A stretch of 64,000 nt of DNA from contig NZ_LMCW01000045.1 of NCBI RefSeq assembly GCF_001424945.1, forward strand, positions 125,725-189,724, written 5' to 3'. Positions within the stretch are counted from its first letter, which is position 1. Each line of letters begins with the position of its first letter. Positions 42,091 to 50,758 of this stretch are shown in pieces. The notes beneath the pieces were generated by a model. That model had not been told where the DNA came from and did not search any database. It was given only the letters and a program-made list of their open reading frames with translations. The DNA comes from Rhizobium sp. Root1203 (GTDB taxonomy: Bacteria; Pseudomonadota; Alphaproteobacteria; Rhizobiales; Rhizobiaceae). Made by a program: the position numbers and the translations under genes.

Positions 42091-43551
42091 CTAGTGCACG
42101 GCCCCCAGCGACTTGATCGCCGGATAGAGCGCGCGGTAGCGCCGGTACGCATCCTCGTAGGCGGCGCTCAAGGCCTTGTCGGGTTCGATCGTGCCGTCCG
42201 TTTCCGGCGGCGTGCAGACGGCAACGGGGTCCGCACCCGTGGCGGCGATCAGGCCGAGGCGGGCGGCACCGAAGGCCGCGCCGAAATCGCCATCGGCCGG
42301 CAGATCGACGGGGACGCCGAGCGCCGTCGCGATCGAGGCCAGCCAGTAGCGCGAGCGCGAGCCGCCGCCGATGGCGGTGACGCGGCCGATATTGGTGCCG
42401 GCGGAACGCAGCGCCTCGAGATTGTCGCGGATCGCGAACGATACGCCTTCCAGCACCGCCTGTGTCAGCACGACGCGGCTGCTCTCGTGCTCGAGGCCGA
42501 TGAAGGCGCCACGGATGACGGCATCGTTATGGGGTGTACGCTCGCCCGAGAGATAGGGCAGGAAGGTGACTCCCGAAGGCGTCTTCAGCGTTTCGCCGAG
42601 TTCGGCGGTGAGGTCCGCCGGCGATTTGCCGGTCACGTCGGAATGCCAGTTCAGTGCATCCGTGGCCGACAGGATCACGCCCATCTGGTGCCAGGTGTTC
42701 GGTAGTGCGTGGCAGAATGCATGCACCGCGCTTTCCGGCTTCGGCAGATAGGCGCCGTTTGCAGCAAACAGAACGCCCGAGGTTCCTAGCGAGACAAAGG
42801 CCGCACCATGGCTGACCGTACCCATGCCGCAGGCCGATGCCGCATTGTCCCCTGCCCCGCCGGCGACGACGGGAGCACCGGAAATGCCCCATTTGGCGGC
42901 GAGTTCCGACCGCAGCTTCCCGCCCTGCTCGGTGCCTTCGATGAGCGTCGGCATCTGCTTTTCATCAAGGCCGGTCGCAGCCAGAAGCTCGGACGACCAT
43001 TTGCGCTTGCCGGTATCCAGCCAGGAGGTGCCTGCCGAATCAGACATCTCGGATATGTGCTCGCCGGTCAGCCAGAGGCGCAGGTAATCCTTCGGCAGCA
43101 GCACCTTGGCGACCTTGGCAAAAATATCAGGCTCATGCTTGGCGACCCAGGCGAGCTTCGGCGCGGTGAAGCCGGGGAAAACGATATTGCCGGTCAGCTT
43201 GCGGAATTTCGGATCGGCATCGAGCGCGGCCGCCTCGACATAGCTGCGCGTGTCGTTCCAGAGGATGCAGGGGCGCAGCACCCTGTCGTCGGCATCGAGC
43301 AGCGTGGCACCGTGCATCTGGCCCGAGAGGCCGATGCCCTTGACGGCAGCGAGTTCCTTGGGGTGCTTCGCCTTCAGCCCGGCAACAGCCTCCTCGGTGG
43401 CGCGAACCCAGTGCGACGGCTCCTGTTCCGACCAGCCGGAATGCGGACGCGAGACATCGAGCGACCCATTGGCCGAACCGACGATCCTCTGATCGCCGTC
43501 GATCAGCATCGCTTTGACGCCGGAGGTTCCGAGATCGAGACCCAGATACAT
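42091..43551 (-). CDS. xylB: Xylulokinase
   Basis: XylB phosphorylates D-xylulose to xylulose-5-phosphate, which enters the pentose phosphate pathway. The 486-residue FGGY kinase begins MYLGLDLGTSGVKAMLIDG, with ILWNDTRS and GLSGQMHGATLLD in the sugar site (Met-His typical of xylulokinase), GGAGDNAASACG as catalytic Asp loop, and AIGGGSRSRYWL near the C-terminus. It follows the LacI gene by 18 bp and precedes xylA. Confidence 0.95.
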   Translation of the reverse strand: MYLGLDLGTSGVKAMLIDGDQRIVGSANGSLDVSRPHSGWSEQEPSHWVRATEEAVAGLKAKHPKELAAVKGIGLSGQMHGATLLDADDRVLRPCILWNDTRSYVEAAALDADPKFRKLTGNIVFPGFTAPKLAWVAKHEPDIFAKVAKVLLPKDYLRLWLTGEHISEMSDSAGTSWLDTGKRKWSSELLAATGLDEKQMPTLIEGTEQGGKLRSELAAKWGISGAPVVAGGAGDNAASACGMGTVSHGAAFVSLGTSGVLFAANGAYLPKPESAVHAFCHALPNTWHQMGVILSATDALNWHSDVTGKSPADLTAELGETLKTPSGVTFLPYLSGERTPHNDAVIRGAFIGLEHESSRVVLTQAVLEGVSFAIRDNLEALRSAGTNIGRVTAIGGGSRSRYWLASIATALGVPVDLPADGDFGAAFGAARLGLIAATGADPVAVCTPPETDGTIEPDKALSAAYEDAYRRYRALYPAIKSLGAVH

Positions 43552-43569
43552 GTGTTTCTCCCTTTGCCG

Positions 43570-44595
43570 TTACGGCAGATTGTCTTTCAGGAATATGTCG
43601 AGGCGGATGCGCTCCTGGCCGTCGATGACGGCAAGCCCGTCGGCCTTCGCCTTGAGGACGCGAATGGCGCTGCGCACCTCGTGCCCGGCGTCCTGATTGA
43701 GGATCGCGTCGATCGTGCCATCCAGAAGAGCGGCCCGGGTATGCGTGGTTAATTCATGGGCGATAACGGTCAGCGCCCGATCGCCCGCCTTTTCCTTCAG
43801 CGCCCTGATCAAACCGCGGTTGCCGGCACCCAGGCTGTAGACGCCGATTATTCCGCGCTGCTTCGAGAGCGCATCGGCAACCAGCATATGCGCCAACTCC
43901 GGATCGTCACGACCCTCGATCACAGGCAGGAGCGACAGAGACGGAAATTCCTTGGCGATGACGGTAGCAAACCCTTCAAGACGTTCCCGATGGTCGCGCA
44001 CCAGCATCGAACCGGCAAGAACGGCGACATCGCCGCTGGCACCACCGAGAAACCGGCCAAGCAGGCGCGCGGCAGTACGGCCCGCCGCGATATTGTCGAC
44101 CCCCGCATAATGATGACGCTGTGAACCGGTGAGATCGGACACCACGGTGACAACCGGAATACCCTCCTTCACCAAGCGGTCGACGGCATCGCGCACGTCG
44201 GGTGCATCCGTCGCGACGAGAGCGATCCCGGCTGGCCGCTCCTCGCCGAGCTTTTCAAGGACGGCGACAAGCGCTGCGGGATCGAAGGCCGGAACTTCGA
44301 TCGTACGGATTTCGGTGCGGTCGACCGGCGAGCGCGCGACAGCGGCGCGCACTTCGGCATTCAGCGCGTGCATGAAGGAATTGTCGCTGGCGGGAAGGAT
44401 GAAGACGAAAGGATACGTGCGGCCCTTCGCCAGGTTGGCGGCTGCCACGTCCCTGACGTAGCCGAGTTCGCGGATGGCTCTCTCGACCTTCTCGCGCGTC
44501 ACGTGCCGTACGCCCGGGCGCTGGTTCAGAACCCGGTCGACGGTGGCAAGGCTGACACCCGCGACCGCGGCGATATCGTGAACTGTTGGTCTCAT
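43570..44595 (-). CDS. LacI-family regulator of the xyl operon
   Basis: The 341-residue repressor starts with MRPTVHDIAAVAGVSLATVDRVLNQRPGV, a LacI helix-turn-helix, followed by a periplasmic-binding-type effector domain resembling ribose binding proteins (FVFILPASDNSFMHALNAEV, GVDNIAAGRTAARLLGRFL, DAILNQDAGHEVRSAIRVL). The VDRVLN form of the recognition helix differs from the usual VSRVLN. It is the first gene of lacI-xylB-xylA, so it probably represses its own operon with xylose or xylulose as inducer. Confidence 0.88.
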   Translation of the reverse strand: MRPTVHDIAAVAGVSLATVDRVLNQRPGVRHVTREKVERAIRELGYVRDVAAANLAKGRTYPFVFILPASDNSFMHALNAEVRAAVARSPVDRTEIRTIEVPAFDPAALVAVLEKLGEERPAGIALVATDAPDVRDAVDRLVKEGIPVVTVVSDLTGSQRHHYAGVDNIAAGRTAARLLGRFLGGASGDVAVLAGSMLVRDHRERLEGFATVIAKEFPSLSLLPVIEGRDDPELAHMLVADALSKQRGIIGVYSLGAGNRGLIRALKEKAGDRALTVIAHELTTHTRAALLDGTIDAILNQDAGHEVRSAIRVLKAKADGLAVIDGQERIRLDIFLKDNLP

Positions 44596-44625
44596 CGCTC
44601 CTCCTGCGAGACCTTTAACTCCAAA

Positions 44626-44645
44626 TTTGATGTACGTAAATCAAA
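44626..44645. promoter_or_regulatory. TTTGAT-N8-ATCAAA inverted repeat upstream of lacI-xylBA
   Basis: TTTGAT (44626-44631) and ATCAAA (44640-44645) flank GTACGTAA, just upstream of the regulator start. It is the best candidate operator or promoter element for the xyl operon. Confidence 0.4.
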
Positions 44646-44669
44646 ATCTGCACGCGGCTGTTTTCATAC

Positions 44670-44704
44670 AAAAAAACGCCGGCTTTGGTTTCCCGAAGCC
44701 GGCG
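44670..44704 (-). terminator. Rho-independent terminator of emrAB
   Basis: CGCCGGCTT (44677-44685) pairs perfectly with AAGCCGGCG (44696-44704) over a 10-nt loop. The minus strand continues into seven T residues (44670-44676). It lies just after the emrB stop. Confidence 0.85.
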
Positions 44705-44727
44705 ATATTATGAGTTGGTCATAGAAA

Positions 44728-46320
44728 TTAGTGGCCGCCGCCGCCCCCGCCGCCGCCTTGCGGCGCGGGCTTGTCGATCAGCACGATGCCGACGATCATC
44801 GCGACGAAAAGCACGGTCAGCATCAGGAAGATGTCGCTGAACGACAGCACCATCGCCTGCTTGGTCACCAGCCCGACCATCTGCTTGACCGCAACCGCCG
44901 CCCCGTCCATGCCATAGGCATCGAATTTCGCCGCCATGTTCTTCATCTGGTCGACCGCCGCCGGATTTCCCCAATCGAAGCCCTCGCGAAGCCGCTGGAA
45001 ATGCACGTCCTGACGGTTCGTAAGCACGGTGTTGATGACCGCCAGCCCGACGGCACCGCCAAGGTTACGCGTCAGGTTGAAGAGGCCTGACGCACCGCGC
45101 ATGCGCGCCGGCGGCATCGTGCCGAGCGCGATGTTGTTGATCGGCACCATGCACATCATCAGGCCGAAGCCGCGCAGGATCTGCGGAATGAAGAGCTCGT
45201 AGAAATCCCAGTCCGTCGTCACGCCAGTCATGATATACGTGCCGGCCGCGAAGCTCATGAAGCCGAGCACCATCATCATGCGCAGGTCCATCTTGGTCGA
45301 CAGCTTGCCGGCGATCGGCGCGGTGACGAACATCGCAAGGCCGGAGACGAACATCGTCTGGCCGATCATCAGCGAGTCGTAACCCCGGATGCGCCCGAGA
45401 TAGAGCGGGTAGATATAGGTCAGCCCATAGAGGCCGATGCCCATGACGAAGGAAAACAGCGAGCCGACGGAAAAATTCCGGTTGCTGAAGGCCCTGAGGT
45501 CGACGACAGGGAAGTCGACCTTGAACGCGCGGTAGAAAAACACCACGCAGCCGATCGCCGAGGCAATGGCAGCCATGGTGATATGGTCATCGTTGAACCA
45601 GTCGTTGGAATTGCCCTCTTCCAGAACGTATTCCAACGCGCCCAGGAAGACGCCCATCGAGAGCAGGCCCCACCAGTCGAACTTCTTGAAAAGCGAAAAT
45701 TCCGGCTTGTCGAAGTCGATGAAGTTCCAGGTCACCAGCGTCACGATGATGCCGGGTATAATGTTGACCAGGAACAACCAATGCCAGGAGAAGGCGTGGC
45801 TGAGATAGCCGCCCACTGTCGGACCAATGGTCGGCGCCAGCGTCGCGATCAGGCCGATGATCGGTGAAACGATGCTGCGCTTGGACGGCGGGAAAATCGT
45901 GAAGGCCGCAGCGAAAACCGACGGGATCATGCCGCCGCCGATGAAGCCCTGTATGGCACGGTAGACGATCATCTGGTCGATGTTCGTCGCCGTCGCGCAG
46001 AGCGCGCTCGCCATCGTGAAGCCGGCAGCGGAGAGAGCAAAAAGATATCGGGTGGAGATGATGCGCGCGAGTGTGCCCGACAGCGGAATCATGATGACTT
46101 CGGCAATCAGGTACGATGTCTGCACCCAGCCGATTTCGTCCGAGCCGGCGCTGAGGCCCGCCTGGATCTCAGCGAGCGATGCCGAGACGATCTGAATGTC
46201 GAGGATCGACATGAACATGCCGAGCACCATCGCGAAGAACGCGATGAGCTTGCGGGGATCCATATGGTCCACCGCAGCCGGTGCGGCCGGAACGGTTCCG
46301 ATTGTTGCGCTCGCGGCCAT
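44728..46320 (-). CDS. emrB: DHA2-family MFS drug efflux pump
   Basis: EmrB is the inner-membrane proton antiporter of a tripartite efflux system. The 530 residues contain 14 predicted helices, as in the DHA2 family. Motifs are FMSILDIQIVSASLAEIQ in helix 1, WVQTSYLIAEVIMIPLSG, and GPTVGGYLSHAFSWHWLFLVNIIPG (motif C). The tail is glycine-rich (QGGGGGGGGH). It lies 22 bp after emrA. In S. meliloti, as I recall, the homologous pair is induced by the plant flavonoid luteolin and controlled by EmrR; orthology is inferred here from gene order. Confidence 0.92.
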   Translation of the reverse strand: MAASATIGTVPAAPAAVDHMDPRKLIAFFAMVLGMFMSILDIQIVSASLAEIQAGLSAGSDEIGWVQTSYLIAEVIMIPLSGTLARIISTRYLFALSAAGFTMASALCATATNIDQMIVYRAIQGFIGGGMIPSVFAAAFTIFPPSKRSIVSPIIGLIATLAPTIGPTVGGYLSHAFSWHWLFLVNIIPGIIVTLVTWNFIDFDKPEFSLFKKFDWWGLLSMGVFLGALEYVLEEGNSNDWFNDDHITMAAIASAIGCVVFFYRAFKVDFPVVDLRAFSNRNFSVGSLFSFVMGIGLYGLTYIYPLYLGRIRGYDSLMIGQTMFVSGLAMFVTAPIAGKLSTKMDLRMMMVLGFMSFAAGTYIMTGVTTDWDFYELFIPQILRGFGLMMCMVPINNIALGTMPPARMRGASGLFNLTRNLGGAVGLAVINTVLTNRQDVHFQRLREGFDWGNPAAVDQMKNMAAKFDAYGMDGAAVAVKQMVGLVTKQAMVLSFSDIFLMLTVLFVAMIVGIVLIDKPAPQGGGGGGGGH

Positions 46321-46342
46321 TGGCCTACCTCGTCAGACGATG

Positions 46343-47539
46343 TTACTTGCCGGCTTCCGGCGCGGTGCGCGTGTCGACGTCGACCACGACGCTGAGACCG
46401 GCGCGCAGGCGGCCGCTGTCGAGCGCATCCTGCGGAAGCGCGATGCGAACGGGAACGCGCTGGATGATCTTGGTGAAGTTACCGGTCGCGTTCTCCGGCG
46501 GCAGCAGCGAAAAGACCGAGCCCGACGCGGGCGAGATCGATTCGACCGTGCCGACGATCGGATGCTGGTCATAGGCATCGACGTGCACGTTGACCTTTGA
46601 CCCCGGAACCAGATGCTGAATCTGCGTTTCCTTGAAGTTCGCGTCGATAAAGAGCTGGCGCACGGGAACGAGGGCCATCAGCCGCTGCCCCGGAGACACG
46701 AGGTCGCCTTCCTGAACGGAACGATTGCCGACGACGCCGTCATAGGGCGCCTTCAGAATGGTAAAGGACAGATCGCGCGCGGCCTTGTCGCGAGCAAGCT
46801 CGAGTTGGCGGATCGTGCCCTCGGCTTCGCGTCGCTGGGCGTGCAGAAGCGTGACATTCGCTTCGGCCGAAGCGATGGCCGCATCGCCGCCGACGAGATT
46901 GGCGCGAGCCTGATCGAGCGAGATGTTGGCGCTGTCGAGAGATGCGGTCGTGCCGACGGACTTCGCCTGCAGGTCGCTGGCGCGGGTCTGTGTGATCTGG
47001 GCGCCGCGAACGGTCGCCTCGAGGGCAACCTTCTGCGCCTTCGCCTGGTCGAGGCTGGCTTCGCCGCCGGCGATCTGGGCGTCGATCCGCTGCAGCGAAA
47101 GTCTTTCGGTGTCGAGCGAGGCTTCCGCCTGCGCCAGCGCGATCTTGTAGTCACCGTCGTCGAGCGTCGCGAGGACGTCGCCGGCCTTGACCTGCTGGTT
47201 GGCGACGGCATTCACCTTTGCCACGTAGCCGGTCACCTTCGGTGAGATCGTAGCGATATCACCTCCGACATAGGCGTCGTCAGTGGAAACCATGAAGCGG
47301 CCGGTGGTCCACCAGTCGTAGCCATACCAGGTGCCGCCGGCCAGAAGAGCGAGGCCGATGATCGGCAGCGCGAGGCCGCGCTTCTTCTTTTTCTCGCCAA
47401 CTGCTTCCTGCGTGTTGGCAGGAGTCTGCGACGCGCGCGGAGCTTCCGCTGTTGTGACAGCTGCTTTCTCAGCCCGGCCCTCGGCGTCAGCGGGTTCGCT
47501 GACAATGCGGGCGACATTGGCATTTTGGCTGGACGACAT
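46343..47539 (-). CDS. emrA: HlyD-family membrane fusion protein of the Emr pump
   Basis: EmrA is the periplasmic adaptor that links EmrB to an outer-membrane channel. The 398-residue protein has a cytoplasmic tail, one transmembrane helix (GLALPIIGLALLAGGTWYGYDWW, near residue 55-75), a lipoyl-like hairpin (YVGGDIATISPKVTGYVAKV), a long coiled-coil of repeated Ala/Gln-rich heptads, and the second lipoyl half (ILKAPYDGVVGNRSVQEGDLV). It is the first gene of emrAB and divergent from emrR across two operators. No TolC gene is present here. Confidence 0.92.
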   Translation of the reverse strand: MSSSQNANVARIVSEPADAEGRAEKAAVTTAEAPRASQTPANTQEAVGEKKKKRGLALPIIGLALLAGGTWYGYDWWTTGRFMVSTDDAYVGGDIATISPKVTGYVAKVNAVANQQVKAGDVLATLDDGDYKIALAQAEASLDTERLSLQRIDAQIAGGEASLDQAKAQKVALEATVRGAQITQTRASDLQAKSVGTTASLDSANISLDQARANLVGGDAAIASAEANVTLLHAQRREAEGTIRQLELARDKAARDLSFTILKAPYDGVVGNRSVQEGDLVSPGQRLMALVPVRQLFIDANFKETQIQHLVPGSKVNVHVDAYDQHPIVGTVESISPASGSVFSLLPPENATGNFTKIIQRVPVRIALPQDALDSGRLRAGLSVVVDVDTRTAPEAGK

Positions 47540-47573
47540 GTGCGACTACCGGTAAAACGAGTGAAACCAATCG

Positions 47574-47595
47574 AACTGAACGGTTCGGTTCAGTT
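47574..47595. promoter_or_regulatory. EmrR operator candidate 1
   Basis: AACTGAAC (47574-47581) and GTTCAGTT (47588-47595) are perfect 8-bp inverted repeats around GGTTCG, 35 bp upstream of emrA. The form is typical of TetR operators. Confidence 0.75.
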
Positions 47596-47629
47596 GACAT
47601 AGAACCTTTTTACGTTCATATCAAGATGT

Positions 47630-47649
47630 ATCGAACCACCCGGTTCGAT
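47630..47649. promoter_or_regulatory. EmrR operator candidate 2
   Basis: ATCGAACC (47630-47637) and GGTTCGAT (47642-47649) are perfect inverted repeats around ACCC, 45 bp upstream of emrR. It shares the GAAC/GTTC core with site 1, so one protein likely binds both. Confidence 0.75.
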
Positions 47650-47693
47650 TTTGTTAACGAAACATTCGCAGTTGCGAATATGGTTAAGGAGCG

Positions 47694-48371
47694 ATGACAG
47701 ACCTTTCCGACACGCACGCAGACGAACTCCCCGCAACCGGCGGCAGATGGGCCGCTGGCGAAGACCCTGCGAAGCGCAAGCAAATTCTCGACGGCGCACG
47801 GCTTGTCTTCATGAAACTCGGCTTCGACGCCGCGAGCATGAACGATGTAACGCGCGAGGCTGGAGTTTCAAAGGGAACGCTCTACGTTTACTTCGCCAAC
47901 AAGGAAGAATTGTTTACGGCCTTGATCGAAAGCGAACGGGCTGCTTTCGTTGCGTCGATGCGCACGGCGCTCGCCGAACATGACGATGTCGAAGCTGGCC
48001 TCCACGATTTCGGAATGAGCTTCATCTCTCACATGACCGAGGAAAAGGTCATCAACGCGATGCGCACCGTGCTCGGTGTACGCGACCGCATGCCGGTTCT
48101 CTGTCAGCGCTTCTTCAAGGGGCCGGAAAATCTCCGAACTATCCTGCACGACTACCTCGAGCAATATGTCGAGGCCGACAAGCTCGAGATCGACGACATC
48201 GATCTGGCCGCGGGGCAATTCCTGGATCTCGCCGGCGGCAGCTTCTTCAAGTTTCGCCTTTTCGGCAGCATGGAGCAGCCGCCGTCGATGGCCGAGATGG
48301 AGCGCGTGATCACTGGGGCCATCCGCGTTTTCATGGCGGCGTATGGCGTCGACAAGGCCGACCGCGCCTGA
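47694..48371 (+). CDS. emrR: TetR-family repressor of the Emr efflux pump
   Basis: The 225-residue protein is a TetR/AcrR regulator: DGARLVFMKLGFDAASMNDVTREAGVSKGTLYVYFANKEEL is the N-terminal helix-turn-helix region, here seen in consecutive segments, followed by an all-helical ligand domain with the AefR-like C-terminus. A ribosome site (AAGGAG) precedes the ATG. It is divergent from emrAB with two shared-core palindromes between them. From memory, the S. meliloti counterpart represses emrAB, releases on luteolin and affects nodulation; this role is inferred for the present gene. Confidence 0.9.
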   Translation: MTDLSDTHADELPATGGRWAAGEDPAKRKQILDGARLVFMKLGFDAASMNDVTREAGVSKGTLYVYFANKEELFTALIESERAAFVASMRTALAEHDDVEAGLHDFGMSFISHMTEEKVINAMRTVLGVRDRMPVLCQRFFKGPENLRTILHDYLEQYVEADKLEIDDIDLAAGQFLDLAGGSFFKFRLFGSMEQPPSMAEMERVITGAIRVFMAAYGVDKADRA

Positions 48372-48472
48372 CCCTTTGATTTTTCTCGCCCGCCGCGCCA
48401 GAATCCCGCAACAGCGATCAAACCCGGTTGCCTCCGCTTCTCTATGAAGAAAGTGCAACCAAGGGAGCGGAC

Positions 48473-49312
48473 ATGAGTTCCATCGGACGGGCGATCTGGT
48501 TTATCGAGAGCCATTTCGAAAGCGATATCTCGCTTGATCAGATATCCGACGCCGCCGGGCTTTCGCGCTACCACCTGTCGCGGGTTTTCGGGCTCGTGAC
48601 CGGTCATTCGATCAGCGGCTATATCCGCGGCCGTCGCCTGAGCCGCGCCGCGCTGGCGCTGATCGGTAGTTCGTCCTCCATTCTCGAGGTTGCCCTCGAT
48701 GCCGGCTACGGCTCGCACGAGGCCTTCACCCGTGCCTTTCGCGACCAGTTCGGCATCACGCCGGATGCGGTGCGCAAACAGGGGCACGCCCGCAACCTCG
48801 CACTCCTGGAGCCGATCAGAATGGACCCCGCACGCCTTACCGAGCTAGAGCCGCCCCGCTTCGAAACCATGCCGCCGATCACCTTTGCCGGTCTGCAGGA
48901 AACCTATGCCTATGGCGGCAACGCTGCGATCCCGTCGCTGTGGCAGAGGTTCAATACTTACTCGGGCAGCATTCCGGGCCAGCGCGGCAGCGCGGCCTAC
49001 GGTATCTGCACGCATGTGGGCGGTGAAACTGAAACGTTCCACTACATGGCCGCGGTCGCCGTCGACGACACCAGCGACCTGCCGGACGGCTTCGCGACGC
49101 TGAAGATCCCAGGTCAACGCTATGCGGTCTTTGCCCATCACGGGCACGTCTCGGGCATCCCTGCAACGATGCATCAGATATTCGGCACCTGGATGCCGAA
49201 CTCCGGCGTCGAATGCGGAGACATGCCCGACATGTTCGAGCGCTACGACGACCGTTTCGACCCCTATACCGGCACGGGTCTGACGGAAATCTGGATTCCG
49301 TTAAAGGAATAA
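48473..49312 (+). CDS. AraC-family regulator with GyrI-like ligand domain
   Basis: The 279-residue protein has an N-terminal AraC/XylS DNA-binding domain (SLDQISDAAGLSRYHLSRVF and SSILEVALDAGYGSHEAFTRAF) and a C-terminal GyrI-like/BmrR effector domain (LEPPRFETMPPITFAGLQETY, FHYMAAVAVDD, GQRYAVFAHHGHVSGI, LTEIWIPLK). This is the Rob/MarA-GyrI layout, usually tied to binding of hydrophobic drugs. The ATG follows GGGAG. It is near the emr locus but on its own transcript, so a role in drug response is plausible. Confidence 0.88.
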   Translation: MSSIGRAIWFIESHFESDISLDQISDAAGLSRYHLSRVFGLVTGHSISGYIRGRRLSRAALALIGSSSSILEVALDAGYGSHEAFTRAFRDQFGITPDAVRKQGHARNLALLEPIRMDPARLTELEPPRFETMPPITFAGLQETYAYGGNAAIPSLWQRFNTYSGSIPGQRGSAAYGICTHVGGETETFHYMAAVAVDDTSDLPDGFATLKIPGQRYAVFAHHGHVSGIPATMHQIFGTWMPNSGVECGDMPDMFERYDDRFDPYTGTGLTEIWIPLKE

Positions 49313-49327
49313 AAGCCGCGCGGCTTT
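49312..49327 (+). terminator. Short hairpin after the AraC-GyrI gene
   Basis: AAAGCC (49312-49317) pairs with GGCTTT (49322-49327) around GCGC, overlapping the stop codon. It is a weak terminator at best. Confidence 0.4.
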
Positions 49328-49407
49328 CGTATACCCCCTTGCGCGCTTGCCAAGGCAGGCCGCGTCCTTACATTGCGGGCGTCAGCTTATGTGGCGCAAG
49401 GGGATAT

Positions 49408-50163
49408 ATGCCGATGCAAGACATCATGATGCTCGTTCAGGACCCGGCCGCCTGGGTGGCGCTCGTTACCCTGGTGGTGATGGAAGTGGTCCTCGGGATC
49501 GACAACCTCATATTCATTTCCATTCTGACCAACAAGTTGCCGCCTGAGCATCGAGAAAAGGCCCGCAAGCTCGGTATCGGCCTTGCCCTGGTCATGCGCC
49601 TGGCGCTGCTTGGCACCGTCGCCTGGATCGTCAAGCTGACCACACCGGTCTTCGAAGTCTTCGGCCACGGCTTCTCGTGGAAGGACATGATCCTGATTGC
49701 CGGCGGTCTCTTCCTGTTGTGGAAGGCCACCAAGGAAATCCATCACAGCGTCGATCCTGCCGACCACGAGGAGGATTTTATCGCCAGCTCGGCAACGACG
49801 GGCTTTGCCGCCGCGATCGGCCAGATCCTTATTCTCGACCTCGTCTTCTCGGTCGACAGCATCATCACCGCCGTGGGCATGACGCCGCATCTGCCGATCA
49901 TGGTCGTCGCCGTCATTGCTGCCGTCACGGTAATGCTGGTCGCGGCCACGCCGCTCGCCAACTTCATCGAGCGGAACCCGACCATCGTCATGCTTGCCCT
50001 CGGCTTCCTGATGATGATCGGTACGACGCTGATTGCGGAAGGCATGGGCTTCCATGTGCCAAAGGGCTACGTCTACGCGGCAATGGCCTTCTCGGCGCTT
50101 GTCGAAGTGCTCAACATGATGGCACGCAACGCGCGGAAGAGAAAAAAGGCCGGCGGGCACTGA
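49408..50163 (+). CDS. TerC-family membrane protein
   Basis: The 251-residue integral membrane protein has about seven helices. TerC signatures are the acidic EVVLGIDNLIFISIL in helix 2 and LVFSVDSIITAVG later, which place conserved aspartates in the membrane. Family members are linked to tellurite resistance and, more recently, manganese export during protein secretion; the role here is not known. ATG follows AAGGGG. I found no clear yybP-ykoY-type structure in the short leader. A strong hairpin follows the stop. Confidence 0.9.
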   Translation: MPMQDIMMLVQDPAAWVALVTLVVMEVVLGIDNLIFISILTNKLPPEHREKARKLGIGLALVMRLALLGTVAWIVKLTTPVFEVFGHGFSWKDMILIAGGLFLLWKATKEIHHSVDPADHEEDFIASSATTGFAAAIGQILILDLVFSVDSIITAVGMTPHLPIMVVAVIAAVTVMLVAATPLANFIERNPTIVMLALGFLMMIGTTLIAEGMGFHVPKGYVYAAMAFSALVEVLNMMARNARKRKKAGGH

Positions 50164-50188
50164 GGTGACTTGGCCGAGTCACAATGTC

Positions 50189-50221
50189 GAAGTGCCCGCA
50201 GCGAGCCGTTGCGGGCACTTC
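50189..50221. terminator. Bidirectional 12-bp hairpin after the TerC gene
   Basis: GAAGTGCCCGCA (50189-50200) pairs perfectly with TGCGGGCACTTC (50210-50221) across a 9-nt loop. It separates the convergent TerC and GNAT genes. There is no T-run. Confidence 0.7.
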
Positions 50222-50227
50222 AGGCGC

Positions 50228-50725
50228 TCAGAGATCGAGCCTCATGCGGAGGCAGAAACCGCTGGAATCCTCTGCAGCCACGCGCGTCCCGATTTCCCGG
50301 AATCCCGCGTTTTCATAGAGGCGAACAGCAGCCTTGTTCGACCCATAAACCCAAAGTGAAAGCCATCCGGCACCTTTCGAACGAGCGAGACCGGCTATGT
50401 CTGTGATCATCGCTCTCCCTGCACCCCTGCCGCGCAGGATAGGCGCAACTGCAAAGCGCCGGAGATGAATGGCTTCCTCATCGATCCGTTTGAGGCTGTA
50501 TATCGCGACAACCTCATCCTTGCTGTCGACGCAGACGAAATAGGTACCGTCCGCGATTTCGCTCTCCAGCCAGGCTGCAGTCAGCGGGTTTGGAATGTCA
50601 GGACCGCCCCAGCGGGTCGCATCCCCATGGCCCGCAAACCACCCGGCGACGATCGGGGCGTCGTTCGCGCGTGCGGGTCGTTGGCTGACATCGCCGATGT
50701 CGAATGCAGAAAACTCCATCATCAA
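50228..50725 (-). CDS. GNAT family N-acetyltransferase
   Basis: This 165-residue acetyltransferase shows the GNAT core: RRFAVAPILRGRGAGRAMITDIA is the acetyl-CoA loop and GWLSLWVYGSNKAAVRLYENAGFREIG the C-terminal region with the usual NxxAxxLYExxGF pattern. The start is uncertain because three Met codons lie close together and the ribosome site is weak. It lies 33 bp downstream of the PhyH gene on the same strand, so it may be its operon partner. The substrate is unknown. Confidence 0.85.
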   Translation of the reverse strand: MMMEFSAFDIGDVSQRPARANDAPIVAGWFAGHGDATRWGGPDIPNPLTAAWLESEIADGTYFVCVDSKDEVVAIYSLKRIDEEAIHLRRFAVAPILRGRGAGRAMITDIAGLARSKGAGWLSLWVYGSNKAAVRLYENAGFREIGTRVAAEDSSGFCLRMRLDL

Positions 50726-50758
50726 TATCCGGCTTTGAAGAAGCGGGCGGATACTTGT

